64,000 nt of DNA, taken from positions 1 through 64,000 of IMG/VR virus record IMGVR_UViG_3300042924_005664. One strand, given 5' to 3'. Shown here in pieces: positions 32,147-39,987 of this stretch. The stretch comes from a virus. Position numbers and translations under genes: made by a program. The notes under the pieces were generated by a model that worked only from the letters and a program-made list of their open reading frames with translations, did no database searches and was not told where the DNA came from. Within the stretch, counting starts at the first letter, position 1. Each line of letters begins with the position of its first letter.

Positions 32147-34327
32147 ATGAAGTTATTCTCACTGAAGAACCTCGTCACACACGAGATCCTCGAAACCGAC
32201 GACCTGTACCTAGCTGGAACCGAGAACCCGCGCAACCTGCTCGACACGCCCCTCAAGACCAAAGAGGAGTACTCGAACTGGTGCGCCGACGCAACGACCA
32301 GCGGCGTCTTCCTATCAGCTGCTGAGGGCGTCAATCCTCACGATAGAGTGAAGGATGGCAACCCCGCTAAAAGGTTGCACGGCATCATCGGCGATTACGA
32401 CGCGGAGACCGCCATGGACAACATCGACAAGCTCTCGAAGAGCACCGCGTACATGCCCGCGTACATCATCAGCACCTTTACGCCGGGCAAGGTTCGCCTC
32501 ATCTGGGCCTTCGAGGCTCCAGTCAACGTGCTCAACGAGGCCATTACCGAGAAGTTCCTGCAGGAGCTCAACAAGGCGGTTCGGATCTCGTCGGCGCTCC
32601 CGGGCTTCGACAAAAAGTCCTTCGAGCTCAACCAGTACTTTGAGATGGGCACGCAGTGGAACGCGGTCACGATTGACGGCGCGGCTCCAGTTCTTCCCTC
32701 CACGCTACTCGAGACCTGCCTGCTGCAGGGCGCTGAAAAGGCCAAGATCCAGCCCACCGACGCACCACTCATCCCCATCGAGATCGTCGCAGCTGAGGTC
32801 GAGCAGCAGTTCCCAAACCGCATTCAGGGAGCCTTTGAGATCGGCAAGAAGCAGCCCCTGTTCTGGATAAACGACGGCATCGATCGCCTCGCGTCTGTCA
32901 TCTCGGAGAACGGCATGGTGATCTTCTCAGACCGCGAGGGCACCAACTTCAAGACGTGGCGTCAGATCCTAGGCGGAAAGTTCGTCGAGCGTTTCGAGCA
33001 GGAGCAGACTGGCAAGGCGGCTCAGATGTTCTGGTTCGATGGCAAGACGTACTGGACGAAGCACCACGCGGACAACTTCGTGTACCTAGCCAAGGAGGAC
33101 GCCAAGCTCCACCTGCGGGGCGCGGGAGTCAACGATCGTCCCCAGCGCGGGCAGCAGGTCAGCGACGTGGAGCGCGTGCTCATTCACGTGCAGACTCAGC
33201 GCCGAGTCACCGCAGCGGTTCCCATCCTGTTCTCACCAGAGGAGACCGTGGACTTCGGCGGCGAGCGCTACCTCAACATCAGCAACAAGCGCGTCACGCA
33301 GCCCGCTAGCAGCGCGTCAGTGGATCAGTTCCCATGGCTGCACGACTTCATCACCAACGCGTTTGACGGCGAGCTGGACGGCATCCCAGCGTACGAGTAC
33401 TTCCTCGGGTGGTTCAGGCGCTTCTACGAGTCAGCGCTGAACTGCAGGCCGCTCCCGGGTCAAGTCATCATCGTCGCTGGCGACGCTCACACTGGGAAGT
33501 CGTTCATCAACAAGTGGGTCATCGGCGAGGCGCTGGGCGGATCCGTTGACGCGGAGCCCCTACTCATGAAGGAGACCAGCTTCAACAAGCAGGGCGCTGA
33601 GTGCGCTCTATGGCGCTGCGACGACGCCGCTACAGACGGCAACTGGAAGACCCGCGAGATGTTCACCAAGAGCCTGAAGCAGATGGCCGCGAACCCATCG
33701 CAGCTCTACCAGCCCAAGTTCAGGGACAGCGTCGAGCTCCCATTCCTAGGGCGCGTTGTCGTCACCTGCAATACTGACCCCGAGTCGCTGCGAATCCTCC
33801 CAACTCTCGACGGCACGATCCGAGACAAGATCATGCTCTTCAAGCTCAAGGAGGGATACCGCCCCCACTTCCACGGCACCAACTACGACAACGAGCAGCG
33901 CGTGTGCAAGGAGCTTCCATTCTTCCTCCGCTGGCTGCTCGATCGTGAGATGCCAGAGGGCATCATTGATCCAGTGTACAAGCGCTTCGGTGTGAAATCG
34001 TTTCACCACGCGGAGCTCGTGACTTCGGCGCAGACAACGCAGAGCGAGTACGTGTTCTCGGAGATCCTTGACGCGTGGCTCAACGCGAAGCGCGAGGAGA
34101 AGGTCAAGGCCGTCGAGGTAACTGCTACCGAGCTCAGGACGCAGCTAGCAGCGGTGCTGGGTCAGGGCGCGGATCTGTCCAACTTCAAGACGGTGAGCAT
34201 CGGCAAGCAACTTTCCAAGCTGATGCAGCAAGACATGGTGCGAGAGCTCAAGGGCAAGCGCATGCTCGATGGAAAGGTCAAGTACCAGTTCGTATTTACG
34301 GACGCGCCAGTCGAGCAGCCGTTCTAA
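32147..34327 (+). CDS. Primase-polymerase/helicase (AEP-like plus DUF5906-type)
   Basis: 726 residues. The N-terminal 200 residues contain LHGIIGDYDAE, compatible with the paired acidic motif of archaeo-eukaryotic primases, followed by FTPGKVRLIWAF. The C-terminal half is an SF3/DUF5906-like helicase: Walker A IVAGDAHTGKSFINKW (about residues 442-457), CALWRCDDAA as Walker B, and VVVTCNTDPESLRILP as the sensor. It thus resembles the phage NrS-1 polymerase layout. It would prime and unwind for PolA. The primase assignment is weaker than the helicase one. Confidence 0.8.
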   Translation: MKLFSLKNLVTHEILETDDLYLAGTENPRNLLDTPLKTKEEYSNWCADATTSGVFLSAAEGVNPHDRVKDGNPAKRLHGIIGDYDAETAMDNIDKLSKSTAYMPAYIISTFTPGKVRLIWAFEAPVNVLNEAITEKFLQELNKAVRISSALPGFDKKSFELNQYFEMGTQWNAVTIDGAAPVLPSTLLETCLLQGAEKAKIQPTDAPLIPIEIVAAEVEQQFPNRIQGAFEIGKKQPLFWINDGIDRLASVISENGMVIFSDREGTNFKTWRQILGGKFVERFEQEQTGKAAQMFWFDGKTYWTKHHADNFVYLAKEDAKLHLRGAGVNDRPQRGQQVSDVERVLIHVQTQRRVTAAVPILFSPEETVDFGGERYLNISNKRVTQPASSASVDQFPWLHDFITNAFDGELDGIPAYEYFLGWFRRFYESALNCRPLPGQVIIVAGDAHTGKSFINKWVIGEALGGSVDAEPLLMKETSFNKQGAECALWRCDDAATDGNWKTREMFTKSLKQMAANPSQLYQPKFRDSVELPFLGRVVVTCNTDPESLRILPTLDGTIRDKIMLFKLKEGYRPHFHGTNYDNEQRVCKELPFFLRWLLDREMPEGIIDPVYKRFGVKSFHHAELVTSAQTTQSEYVFSEILDAWLNAKREEKVKAVEVTATELRTQLAAVLGQGADLSNFKTVSIGKQLSKLMQQDMVRELKGKRMLDGKVKYQFVFTDAPVEQPF

Positions 34328-34357
34328 AAATTTGGGGTCGGTAGTAGTGTGTAAAAG

Positions 34358-34387
34358 GGCTCCAGTCGTCTTCGGATGGCTGGAGCT
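34358..34387 (+). terminator. Hairpin after the primase-helicase gene
   Basis: GCTCCAG (34359-34365) pairs with CTGGAGC (34380-34386) around a 14-nt loop, followed by TCCTTTGTTT. It is followed by the 14-mer TGTTTATGCGGGTC (34392-34405), also found at 16241, and by a small AACCC/GGGTT hairpin near 34420. Confidence 0.6.
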
Positions 34388-34435
34388 CCTTTGTTTATGC
34401 GGGTCTAGGAGCCATTGAAACCCTTCGGGTTAGGG

Positions 34436-34508
34436 GGTCAAAATTATTAAAACTTTTTCTTGATACCGAAGCGGAATTGGACAATGATCACTCCAGTCAG
34501 TAACAACA
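34436..34508 (+). promoter_or_regulatory. Repeated promoter block, copy 4
   Basis: AT-rich element AAAATTATTAAAACTTTTTC, TTGATA (34460-34465), 17-bp spacer CCGAAGCGGAATTGGAC, AATGAT (34483-34488), then CACTCCAGTCAGTAACAAC as at 16251 and 17512. It drives the small-gene region beginning at 34533. Confidence 0.72.
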
Positions 34509-34532
34509 ACCCAAACCAAAAAAACCACTACA

Positions 34533-34847
34533 ATGAGCAACAAGATCAAATACATCGCCACCGCCCCCAACGGAAACACCACGACCGTCACCAGCACCCG
34601 CGCTGTCAAGAATTGCCACATCGCCATCAACAAGGAGACAGGCGAAATCAGAGTGGCTCGCTGGACGACTAACGACAACCCACTCGCTTCCGCTTCCGCT
34701 TCTTCCTGCGGATTCTCACTTGGGTACTGGAAGGGATGGAGTCGAGACCGCAAGGCGCAAGCCGAGCAGAACGCTCTCGCCGACGCCCATAAGGCCGAAC
34801 TCGAAGCTCTGTACACCTTCCTAATCGTTCCAGCCATCGCAGCATAA
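34533..34847 (+). CDS. Hypothetical small protein
   Basis: 104 residues, not recognised. A beta-rich start (IKYIATAPNGNTTTVTSTRA) precedes a Ser/Ala-rich centre (LASASASSCGFSLGYWKG) and a long helix. First gene behind promoter copy 4, with an A/C-rich leader. Confidence 0.6.
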   Translation: MSNKIKYIATAPNGNTTTVTSTRAVKNCHIAINKETGEIRVARWTTNDNPLASASASSCGFSLGYWKGWSRDRKAQAEQNALADAHKAELEALYTFLIVPAIAA

Positions 34848-34879
34848 TCACCAACCAACCAACACACACACACACGACC

Positions 34880-35341
34880 ATGGGATACACACACTACTAC
34901 ACGTTTAACAGGGCCGCGCTGACGCCAGCGGAAATCGCCACGGGCTTCGCGAGCGCTGCTAAAGAGATCAAGCGCCTGAAGCAGTACCTGCCAAAGGATA
35001 TCAAGATCAAGGGCGGGCTAGGAACAGGCGCTGCAGCAATCAACGAAGAAGAGATCTGGTTCAATGGCGACGCCAAGCACGGCCTCGACCACGAGACCTT
35101 CAGCGTAGAGCGCGACGCGGATCCATTGTACCCAGAACGCAACCGTAACTTCTGCAAGACTGCACGCAAGCCTTACGACGTCCTCGTGTGCTGCGCGTTG
35201 ATTAGCCTGAAGCGCCACCTGCCCGGGGCATTTACGTTCACCAGCGACGGCGATCGCAGCGACTGGGCCAGCGCAATCGCGTTCTACGACGCCAATGCAG
35301 GCGGGCATCACGGCACCAACAACACCACACACCTCCAATAA
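34880..35341 (+). CDS. MGYTHYY-family phage protein
   Basis: 153 residues beginning MGYTHYYTFNR, the signature of a widespread uncharacterised phage family. Conserved blocks NEEEIWFNGDA, GLDHETF and NFCKTARKPYDVLVCC are all present. No activity known. The leader is a CA-repeat without SD, and the stop overlaps the next ATG. Confidence 0.82.
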   Translation: MGYTHYYTFNRAALTPAEIATGFASAAKEIKRLKQYLPKDIKIKGGLGTGAAAINEEEIWFNGDAKHGLDHETFSVERDADPLYPERNRNFCKTARKPYDVLVCCALISLKRHLPGAFTFTSDGDRSDWASAIAFYDANAGGHHGTNNTTHLQ

Positions 35342-35586
35342 TGAACAAGCCACCACTACACAAACGCGGAGACCTGAGCCCATGCGGCACCAAGCAATTC
35401 TGGCAGTACCAGAAGCACGTGTCCAAAAAGACTGGGCAGCGCTGCGAGCGATGGATCCCAGTAGAAAACTACGATCGGTACCGAAAGCAGGCGTGTTTTA
35501 ACAACGAGCTGTGCTGCGCTCGATCCGAGTACATCAAGACTCAACAAGCGAGAGCAAGGGCCAAGGCAAAATCAGAATGCAATTGA
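35341..35586 (+). CDS. Small HKRGDL-type basic protein
   Basis: 81 residues: LHKRGDLSPCGTKQFWQYQK, then CERWIPVENYDRYRKQA, and a basic helix. The N-terminal layout (H-K-x-G-D, aromatic core, W-x-x-x-x-x-Y) is that of the N-terminal domain in the endonuclease VII protein at 57010 and of the proteins at 38246 and 38493. Possibly a stand-alone DNA-binding module; inferred. Confidence 0.6.
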   Translation: MNKPPLHKRGDLSPCGTKQFWQYQKHVSKKTGQRCERWIPVENYDRYRKQACFNNELCCARSEYIKTQQARARAKAKSECN

Positions 35587-35726
35587 CTCGAGCAGCCGCA
35601 GACGTTCAGGATGCAAAGAGGATTCGCAAAGCATCAACAACCTCAAAGCAGAACTATGAAACCCAAGATCAAAGCCTCACTCCCCACGTGCGCCGAATGC
35701 GGTCGATTGGCCCCCGTAAGCGTTAA
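35577..35726 (+). CDS. Possible small basic protein
   Basis: 49 residues from ATG at 35577, overlapping both the gene at 35341 and, in another frame, the zinc ribbon at 35656. It is basic (VQDAKRIRKASTTSK). Overlap on both sides makes it less certain; it may be a chance frame. Confidence 0.35.
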   Translation: MQLTRAAADVQDAKRIRKASTTSKQNYETQDQSLTPHVRRMRSIGPRKR

Positions 35727-35763
35727 AACCAACAAGTGCATCAGGTGCGACAAGGCAAAATGA
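35656..35763 (+). CDS. 35-residue zinc ribbon
   Basis: CAECGRLAPVSVKTNKCIRC gives two CxxC knuckles in 35 residues. The stop overlaps the ATG at 35760. Small ribbons like this are common in phages. The knuckle arrangement is why this frame is preferred over that of 35577. Confidence 0.6.
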   Translation: MKPKIKASLPTCAECGRLAPVSVKTNKCIRCDKAK

Positions 35764-35876
35764 GCTCAATACTTGCACTACAATGCTTCGGCGTGGGGGC
35801 AGCGGGCGCTTTCATCATGTTTTTGGTGATATGCTTCATACCAGAGATCGAGGAATTCTTTAAGAACAGAAAATGA
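35760..35876 (+). CDS. 38-residue single-span membrane protein
   Basis: The product is mainly one apolar helix (AAGAFIMFLVICFIPE) with a charged tail (EIEEFFKNRK). Both ends overlap neighbours by 4 nt (ATGA), supporting it as a coupled gene. Function unknown. Confidence 0.6.
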   Translation: MSSILALQCFGVGAAGAFIMFLVICFIPEIEEFFKNRK

Positions 35877-36469
35877 CAACCGACACACCACGAACCGATG
35901 CCGCTCGTGAGCGCTACTATGACGGTAAAACCTCAGACTGGGTGCATTACACAATCTGCCGAATGATTGAGCAAGAACTCGCCGCATCCAAAGCCGAGGT
36001 TAAAGAGATCCGAGCCGCATTAGGTGACGACCTGCTGGAGTGGAAAATATCAAATTGCACTCTTAGTGCCGAGGTCGAGAGGCTGCAAACGCTTCCAGAG
36101 TCTCGCCATAAAGCGTTTTTAGATTTGCTTGAGCGAGGCGAGAAAGCACAGGCCGAGGTCAAAGAGATCCGAGCCGCACTAGGTGATGACGGCAGGAGAA
36201 CTCACAAGGAGTTAATTGAATTAGCAACCAAGGCTTCAGGGTGGCGTGAATGGAAGCAGAGATTTATCGACCTGCGAAACGCTCACATAGCAGAGGGGCA
36301 AGACCCCGCTGGAACCATCTGGGAACACGCAGACAAATTGCAGAAAGAGTTGAAAGAAGCAAAGGCCGAGGTCGAGAGGCTCAGGGTCTTGCTCGACAAG
36401 GCAATCCCTGCCGTTTCCTCAACCGTCTTCATGCTTCAACTCCGCGACGAGCTAAACAACACCAAATGA
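35873..36469 (+). CDS. TDTPRTDA coiled-coil protein 1
   Basis: 198 residues. It opens TTDTPRTDAARERYY and continues as long coiled coil (ELAASKAEVKEIRAALGDD, which occurs twice with a near-identical 45-nt DNA repeat at 35991 and 36150, and KAEVERLRVLLDKA). The TDTPRTDA opener is shared with the genes at 36798 and 37502. Such proteins are common in environmental phages and have no assigned role; oligomeric scaffolds or decoys are possible. Confidence 0.7.
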   Translation: MTTDTPRTDAARERYYDGKTSDWVHYTICRMIEQELAASKAEVKEIRAALGDDLLEWKISNCTLSAEVERLQTLPESRHKAFLDLLERGEKAQAEVKEIRAALGDDGRRTHKELIELATKASGWREWKQRFIDLRNAHIAEGQDPAGTIWEHADKLQKELKEAKAEVERLRVLLDKAIPAVSSTVFMLQLRDELNNTK

Positions 36470-37333
36470 GCCTAGCAAAAGAATTGGCAAAATTAAGAGC
36501 CGCGCTAGACGCGCCTTGGCCCGAAGAAATATGGAAAGCGAAAGCCGAAATAGCTGAGCGCGAACTGTCTGCAACAAAAGATGAGTATTGCGAAACGGCG
36601 TTTGCTTTGACCGAACAGACAGAACGAGCCGAGAAAGCCGAGGCCGAGGTCGAGAGGCTTCGGGGACTCCTCAATGCCCACGCCGAGTTTCTTATTAAAA
36701 ACGGATTCTACCGAGAATCACGCGACCTGATGGGAGGTTCGTGGTCAGACGGATTTGTAGCCCTCGCAAAGAAATGCGGAATCAATCCTTGCGACCAATG
36801 AACCACGAAACCGACGTATCCCACGCTTTCAAAGACGGAGTGAACGCAACCCTAATTGACGACCCGAAAAACGAGGTTGCCCGATTTTTTAATGAGGTTA
36901 ACTGCAAATTTTGCGGGGCTGAAACTCAAGAAAAACCAAAAATGACCACCACCACCGACACACCACGCACGGATGCCGCAAGATTTGAAGCTTTGCGATC
37001 ATCGGCGTTTCGACAGGACTGCATCCCATTGAAGCTTGGGCAGGAGCTAGAGCGTGAGCTAAAGGCATCTAAAGCCGAGGTCGCCCTACTCCAGAAGGAG
37101 CTAGACGCAACTTGCAATGCTGAAGAACTGCGGCAGGAACGCGAGACGAGGAAGAGAGCCGAGGCCGAGGTCGATTTCTACAAAAAGAGCGTCAAAGCCT
37201 ATGTCCATGTCTGCGAACCAATTCGAGGAATGGCTGACAAGCTGGGTCTTCGGCTAGGTGAGTGCATAATCCAACATGGCGTTCCTCTACTATTGGAAGG
37301 CCATAAGAAAGCCGAGGCCGAGGTCGAGAGGCT
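36068..37333 (+). repeat. Dispersed 17-bp direct repeats across the TDTPRTDA cluster
   Basis: GCCGAGGTCGAGAGGCT occurs at 36068, 36365, 36643 and 37317, each encoding AEVERL in frame in three adjacent genes. A second repeat, GACACACCACG followed by GATGC, encodes TDTPRTDA at about 35880, 36958 and 37510. DNA-level identity beyond the protein need suggests recombination between the copies. Confidence 0.9.
36466..36801 (+). CDS. Coiled-coil protein of the TDTPRTDA cluster
   Basis: 111 residues from ATG at 36466 (overlapping the previous stop). It lacks the TDTPRTDA opener but has the same coiled coil (KAEAEVERLRGLLNAHAEFL) and a C-terminal GGSWSDGFVALAKKCG. It probably derives from the same family by recombination. 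Confidence 0.65.
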   Translation: MSLAKELAKLRAALDAPWPEEIWKAKAEIAERELSATKDEYCETAFALTEQTERAEKAEAEVERLRGLLNAHAEFLIKNGFYRESRDLMGGSWSDGFVALAKKCGINPCDQ

Positions 37334-37505
37334 TCGATCGCAGCTCGCAAGATCCATCGAGATTGCTGAAACAGCGTGTAAGTACCTAGATACTGGCGGC
37401 TGGAATGAGGACGAGATGTATTCTGGAAAAGATGGATGGGTAACGGAGACGGAGATAGATGAGGTGTGTGCCACCCTCGCCGCACTCAAATCTGAAATCA
37501 AATGA
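36798..37505 (+). CDS. TDTPRTDA coiled-coil protein 2 with N-terminal Cys extension
   Basis: 235 residues from ATG at 36798. The first 50 residues are a separate piece (FFNEVNCKFCGAET) placed before an internal MTTTTDTPRTDAARF, so this looks like a fusion of a small zinc-type peptide to a family member. Coiled coil follows, then a C-terminal TGGWNEDEMYSGKDGW block. An internal start at 36942 would give the unfused form. Confidence 0.65.
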   Translation: MNHETDVSHAFKDGVNATLIDDPKNEVARFFNEVNCKFCGAETQEKPKMTTTTDTPRTDAARFEALRSSAFRQDCIPLKLGQELERELKASKAEVALLQKELDATCNAEELRQERETRKRAEAEVDFYKKSVKAYVHVCEPIRGMADKLGLRLGECIIQHGVPLLLEGHKKAEAEVERLRSQLARSIEIAETACKYLDTGGWNEDEMYSGKDGWVTETEIDEVCATLAALKSEIK

Positions 37506-37750
37506 CAACTGACACACCACGAACTGATGCGGTCATGGCTTCATCAAATTGGCCATATCACATTACATTCGAGATGAAAAAACTAGAAAGAGAACTCTCC
37601 GCATCAAATGCGGAGGCCGCAAGGCTTCGGGAACAACTCGCAAGCGCCTTCGAGATCGCGCAGGAATTTCGAGCGTTCAAGGCACTCCATTACCAGTGCA
37701 GCTGCGACATGTGCAAGAAGTTGGCATCGCTCAAAGCGGAAATTAAATAA
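37502..37750 (+). CDS. TDTPRTDA coiled-coil protein 3 (short)
   Basis: 82 residues: opener TTDTPRTDAVMASS, one coiled coil (KLERELSASNAEAARLREQL), and a CSCDMCKKL metal-type cluster near the end. It overlaps the previous gene by 4 nt and closes the repeat cluster. Confidence 0.65.
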   Translation: MTTDTPRTDAVMASSNWPYHITFEMKKLERELSASNAEAARLREQLASAFEIAQEFRAFKALHYQCSCDMCKKLASLKAEIK

Positions 37751-37755
37751 ACCAC

Positions 37756-38046
37756 ATGAACTATGAATGGGTTGCTTTCATATTATTATTCCCTGTATCC
37801 GCAATCCTTGGATGCATATCCGCAAAATTGATGACCCACAACAAAAGAAAAACAACCAAGAACCCCATGAAAATAAAGATAAAACTATCTTCGAATCAGG
37901 AATCAAAGATCGTCGCAAAGAGCCTGCAACAGGCGTACGACCTAAACTATGGAATGGACAGCGGGATCAACAAGGGCGACATCCAAGAACTTCAAGAGGC
38001 GCTGCGAATCGTGTTTCACTACTACACGGGAAAGACACTAAAATGA
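37756..38046 (+). CDS. Membrane-anchored small protein
   Basis: 96 residues. An N-terminal membrane segment (VAFILLFPVSAILGCISA) is followed by a basic linker and a helical soluble part. An internal ATG at 37867 could give a separate soluble protein (MKIKIKLSSNQES), so this may be two overlapping genes. Function unknown. Confidence 0.55.
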   Translation: MNYEWVAFILLFPVSAILGCISAKLMTHNKRKTTKNPMKIKIKLSSNQESKIVAKSLQQAYDLNYGMDSGINKGDIQELQEALRIVFHYYTGKTLK

Positions 38047-38249
38047 AAGCAACACTCACCTTCGACCTGCCAGAAGAGCAGCCACAACACCTCGCAGCTG
38101 TCCATGGCATGGACTGGAAACTCGTAGCTTGGCGCATGAACGAGTTCCTCAGGCGCTGCAGGAAAGACGATATCAATGCGTCAGTGCAGCAGATTGAGGA
38201 GCACCTGCACGAGCAGATCGAGATGCTGGGCTTGTCGCTCGAGGAATGA
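38043..38249 (+). CDS. Hypothetical small acidic protein
   Basis: 68 residues from ATG at 38043 (4-nt overlap). One beta segment (KATLTFDLPEEQPQH), then helices (AWRMNEFLRRCRKDD) and an acidic tail. This layout is common in small phage proteins paired with anti-repressor or recombination genes, function unknown. Confidence 0.6.
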   Translation: MKATLTFDLPEEQPQHLAAVHGMDWKLVAWRMNEFLRRCRKDDINASVQQIEEHLHEQIEMLGLSLEE

Positions 38250-38449
38250 GAAGCGATTGTCCGCAGGATTGGAGCGATTGTCCCGTGTGCTCGAGCCCGG
38301 GCCGCGTCGTGCGTCACTGCAGGATCCTGAAGCGCGGCGACATTTGTCCCACGAGGAAATTGCTCTTCATGGGAGGCTCGACCTTCAAGCGACCCACGTG
38401 GTTCAGGCGGCTGAAGTGCTGGTACGACAACTGGCTATGCGGCATCTAA
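38246..38449 (+). CDS. Small Cys-rich protein of the KRGDI family
   Basis: 67 residues, CPQDWSDCPVCSSPGR at the start, then LKRGDICPTRKLLFMGGS and a Trp-rich end. The K-R-G-D-I module followed by an aromatic strand resembles the proteins at 35341 and 38493 and the N-terminus of the endonuclease at 57010. Probably a small nucleic-acid-binding protein. Confidence 0.55.
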   Translation: MRSDCPQDWSDCPVCSSPGRVVRHCRILKRGDICPTRKLLFMGGSTFKRPTWFRRLKCWYDNWLCGI

Positions 38450-38456
38450 ATAGCGG

Positions 38457-38503
38457 TTGCAATGTTGCGAAAAGTTGACTTATTGTAGTTGCATGACAAC
38501 TAC
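38457..38503 (+). promoter_or_regulatory. Candidate promoter with operator-like palindrome over the start codon
   Basis: TTGCAA (38457-38462), 18-bp spacer, TATTGT (38481-38486); the ATG at 38493 is 6 nt after. A perfect inverted repeat GTAGTTG-catga-CAACTAC (38485-38503) covers the expected start of transcription and the ATG. As DNA it would be an operator; as RNA it would hide the start codon. Confidence 0.55.
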
Positions 38504-38906
38504 TGACAAATCAAAAAGGCTACACAAGCAGGGTGACATTCGGGAAGACGGCAAAATATTTTTCAAATATAGTGCGCGTATGGACGGCGCTCTTACCGAG
38601 CATTGGGTAACGACAAAGTACTTTGAAGAATACAAAAAGTACGGCGAAAAATGGAGAAAACAAAACAAAGGACTCATCCTGAGATACGGAGAAATTCGGA
38701 AAGAAACAAATTCTAGGTTGAAGAAAGGGAGAATCAAACTAGAGATACCAGCCGAAAGATTACGTCCAGAAGACACAAGTAAGTTGGGAATTAAACGTAG
38801 TCAAAAGAAGGCCGAGCTTCAGGCTTATCGACAACAATGTGAAGAAGCAGCCAAACAAAATCTATCGAAAGCGACGAGTAATTTGGCACCAGAATGGAAT
38901 CTGTAA
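38493..38906 (+). CDS. Stand-alone GDIREDGKIF-domain protein
   Basis: 137 residues from ATG at 38493 (an in-frame ATG at 38457 lies in the promoter). The N-terminal domain (HKQGDIREDGKIFFKY, then EHWVTTKYFEEYKK) matches the N-terminal domain of the endonuclease VII protein at 57010 (GDVRGDGFIFGGY, EKWYSPESFVRLL), but the nuclease part is missing and a basic helical tail replaces it. A DNA-binding repressor or freestanding targeting domain is plausible; the palindrome over its start fits autoregulation. Confidence 0.6.
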   Translation: MTTTDKSKRLHKQGDIREDGKIFFKYSARMDGALTEHWVTTKYFEEYKKYGEKWRKQNKGLILRYGEIRKETNSRLKKGRIKLEIPAERLRPEDTSKLGIKRSQKKAELQAYRQQCEEAAKQNLSKATSNLAPEWNL

Positions 38907-39078
38907 AGCTAAACGTGTAAATAAATACATGTTACATTGATTCAACGCGTCAGGGCTTCAGTGCTTCAAAGTAACATCAATTAGCTCGCTTTGTTAAGTG
39001 GGAGTGGGGAAGAAAAATACGGGGGAAATGAAGTCCACTACAGCTAAGTGACTAATAGACAGGAAATTACAAACAAAA

Positions 39079-39204
39079 AAGTGGAGAAGTGTAGAAGTGC
39101 GTAAAAAAAAAACCTCGGCGGCGGCGGCGGCGGCGGCGGCGGCGGGGCCTATATCTATATATTTTCCCTACAATAATTTATATTATTACTCCACTTCTCC
39201 ACTT
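39079..39204 (+). repeat. 13-bp inverted repeat around CGG and AT-rich tracts
   Basis: AAGTGGAGAAGTG (39079-39091) and its exact complement CACTTCTCCACTT (39192-39204). Between them lie an A-tract, (CGG)10 at 39116-39145 and an AT-rich stretch (TATATCTATATATTTTCC, AATAATTTATATTATTAC). GC-repeat, AT-rich and repeated binding-type motifs together are the usual ingredients of an origin. Confidence 0.8.
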
Positions 39205-39876
39205 CCACTGGCCTTTGGCCCTGTGTCTATGCGGCTGCGCGGCGGAGTGGAGATGAAAAAATCAAGTCCACTTTACCCCACTTGTCTCTGTACAACCCCA
39301 CTTCGGGTTCTCGTAACTTCTGCAGCGGTCTCCTTTGTACCAGTGTATCGGGTTTCATTGCTTCAGGGTTACAGAGTAAACCTCATGGCTCGTCTCTGTT
39401 CAGGCGTCTCGATCATGCGCTGGGTGCTTTCTCTGATCGCGTCGCTCTCTTATGCGGCCCTTTGCCGCGTCGCTAAGGCACCCTGCGCTCGTTTTCAGTG
39501 TCGCCCTGCTGCATTGTCGCGAACCAACTTGGAAAACTCGATAGCGGGGCTTTAAACGCTTTCGGTAATCGGCGGCTCAATATTAAATTAGTTATATGCT
39601 GCATTGCTGCAGTGAATCGGTGACGCATTGTTTCGGCTCCTAACACCATGTTAATGTTTTAACGATATTATGGGTAGTGATCCAAGCGCTTCGATTACTC
39701 TGTCCGAACCTGATAATCGTCCATAACATCAGATAACCTTTGTCATGGATACTTCTCGCGTATTCGTATCACTATCTCACTACTTACTACCTAAGTGCAT
39801 CATACACACAGGGTTACCTATGTTACTCAACCATGCCATCGACGGCTCGGCGGGCGGGCTGGGCGATCGATCGGGC

Positions 39877-39935
39877 TGGGGGTGGGGGGAGGAGGAGGAG
39901 GGGGGGTAGGGGTAGGGGGAGGAGGGACGCGTCCC
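39877..39935 (+). repeat. G-run zone and GGGACGCGTCCC palindrome
   Basis: Ten or so runs of two to seven G separated by single A or T make a strong G-quadruplex candidate on the + strand (39877-39926). It ends in the perfect 12-bp palindrome GGGACGCGTCCC (39924-39935). Nothing comparable occurs elsewhere in the window. Confidence 0.85.
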
Positions 39936-39948
39936 GCCAGCGGCGCGG

Positions 39949-39987
39949 CCCCCTCAAATAGGGGGGTGGCGAAATTTTTAGAAATAA
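39949..39987 (+). terminator. Terminator before the terminase genes
   Basis: CCCCCT, loop CAAAT, AGGGGG (39949-39965), followed by T-rich sequence (AAATTTTTAG, AATAATTTTTTT). The stem matches the terminator at 26455. It would insulate the packaging operon from upstream transcription. Confidence 0.65.

Noticed and set aside
38475-38503. TTGACT/AACTAC as a promoter
   Set aside because: Transcription would start downstream of the ATG at 38493 with no suitable later start; TTGCAA/TATTGT fits better.
39097-39555. 152-residue frame starting with poly-Ala
   Set aside because: The Ala run is the (CGG)10 repeat; the rest has no protein-like pattern and the region is better explained as non-coding.
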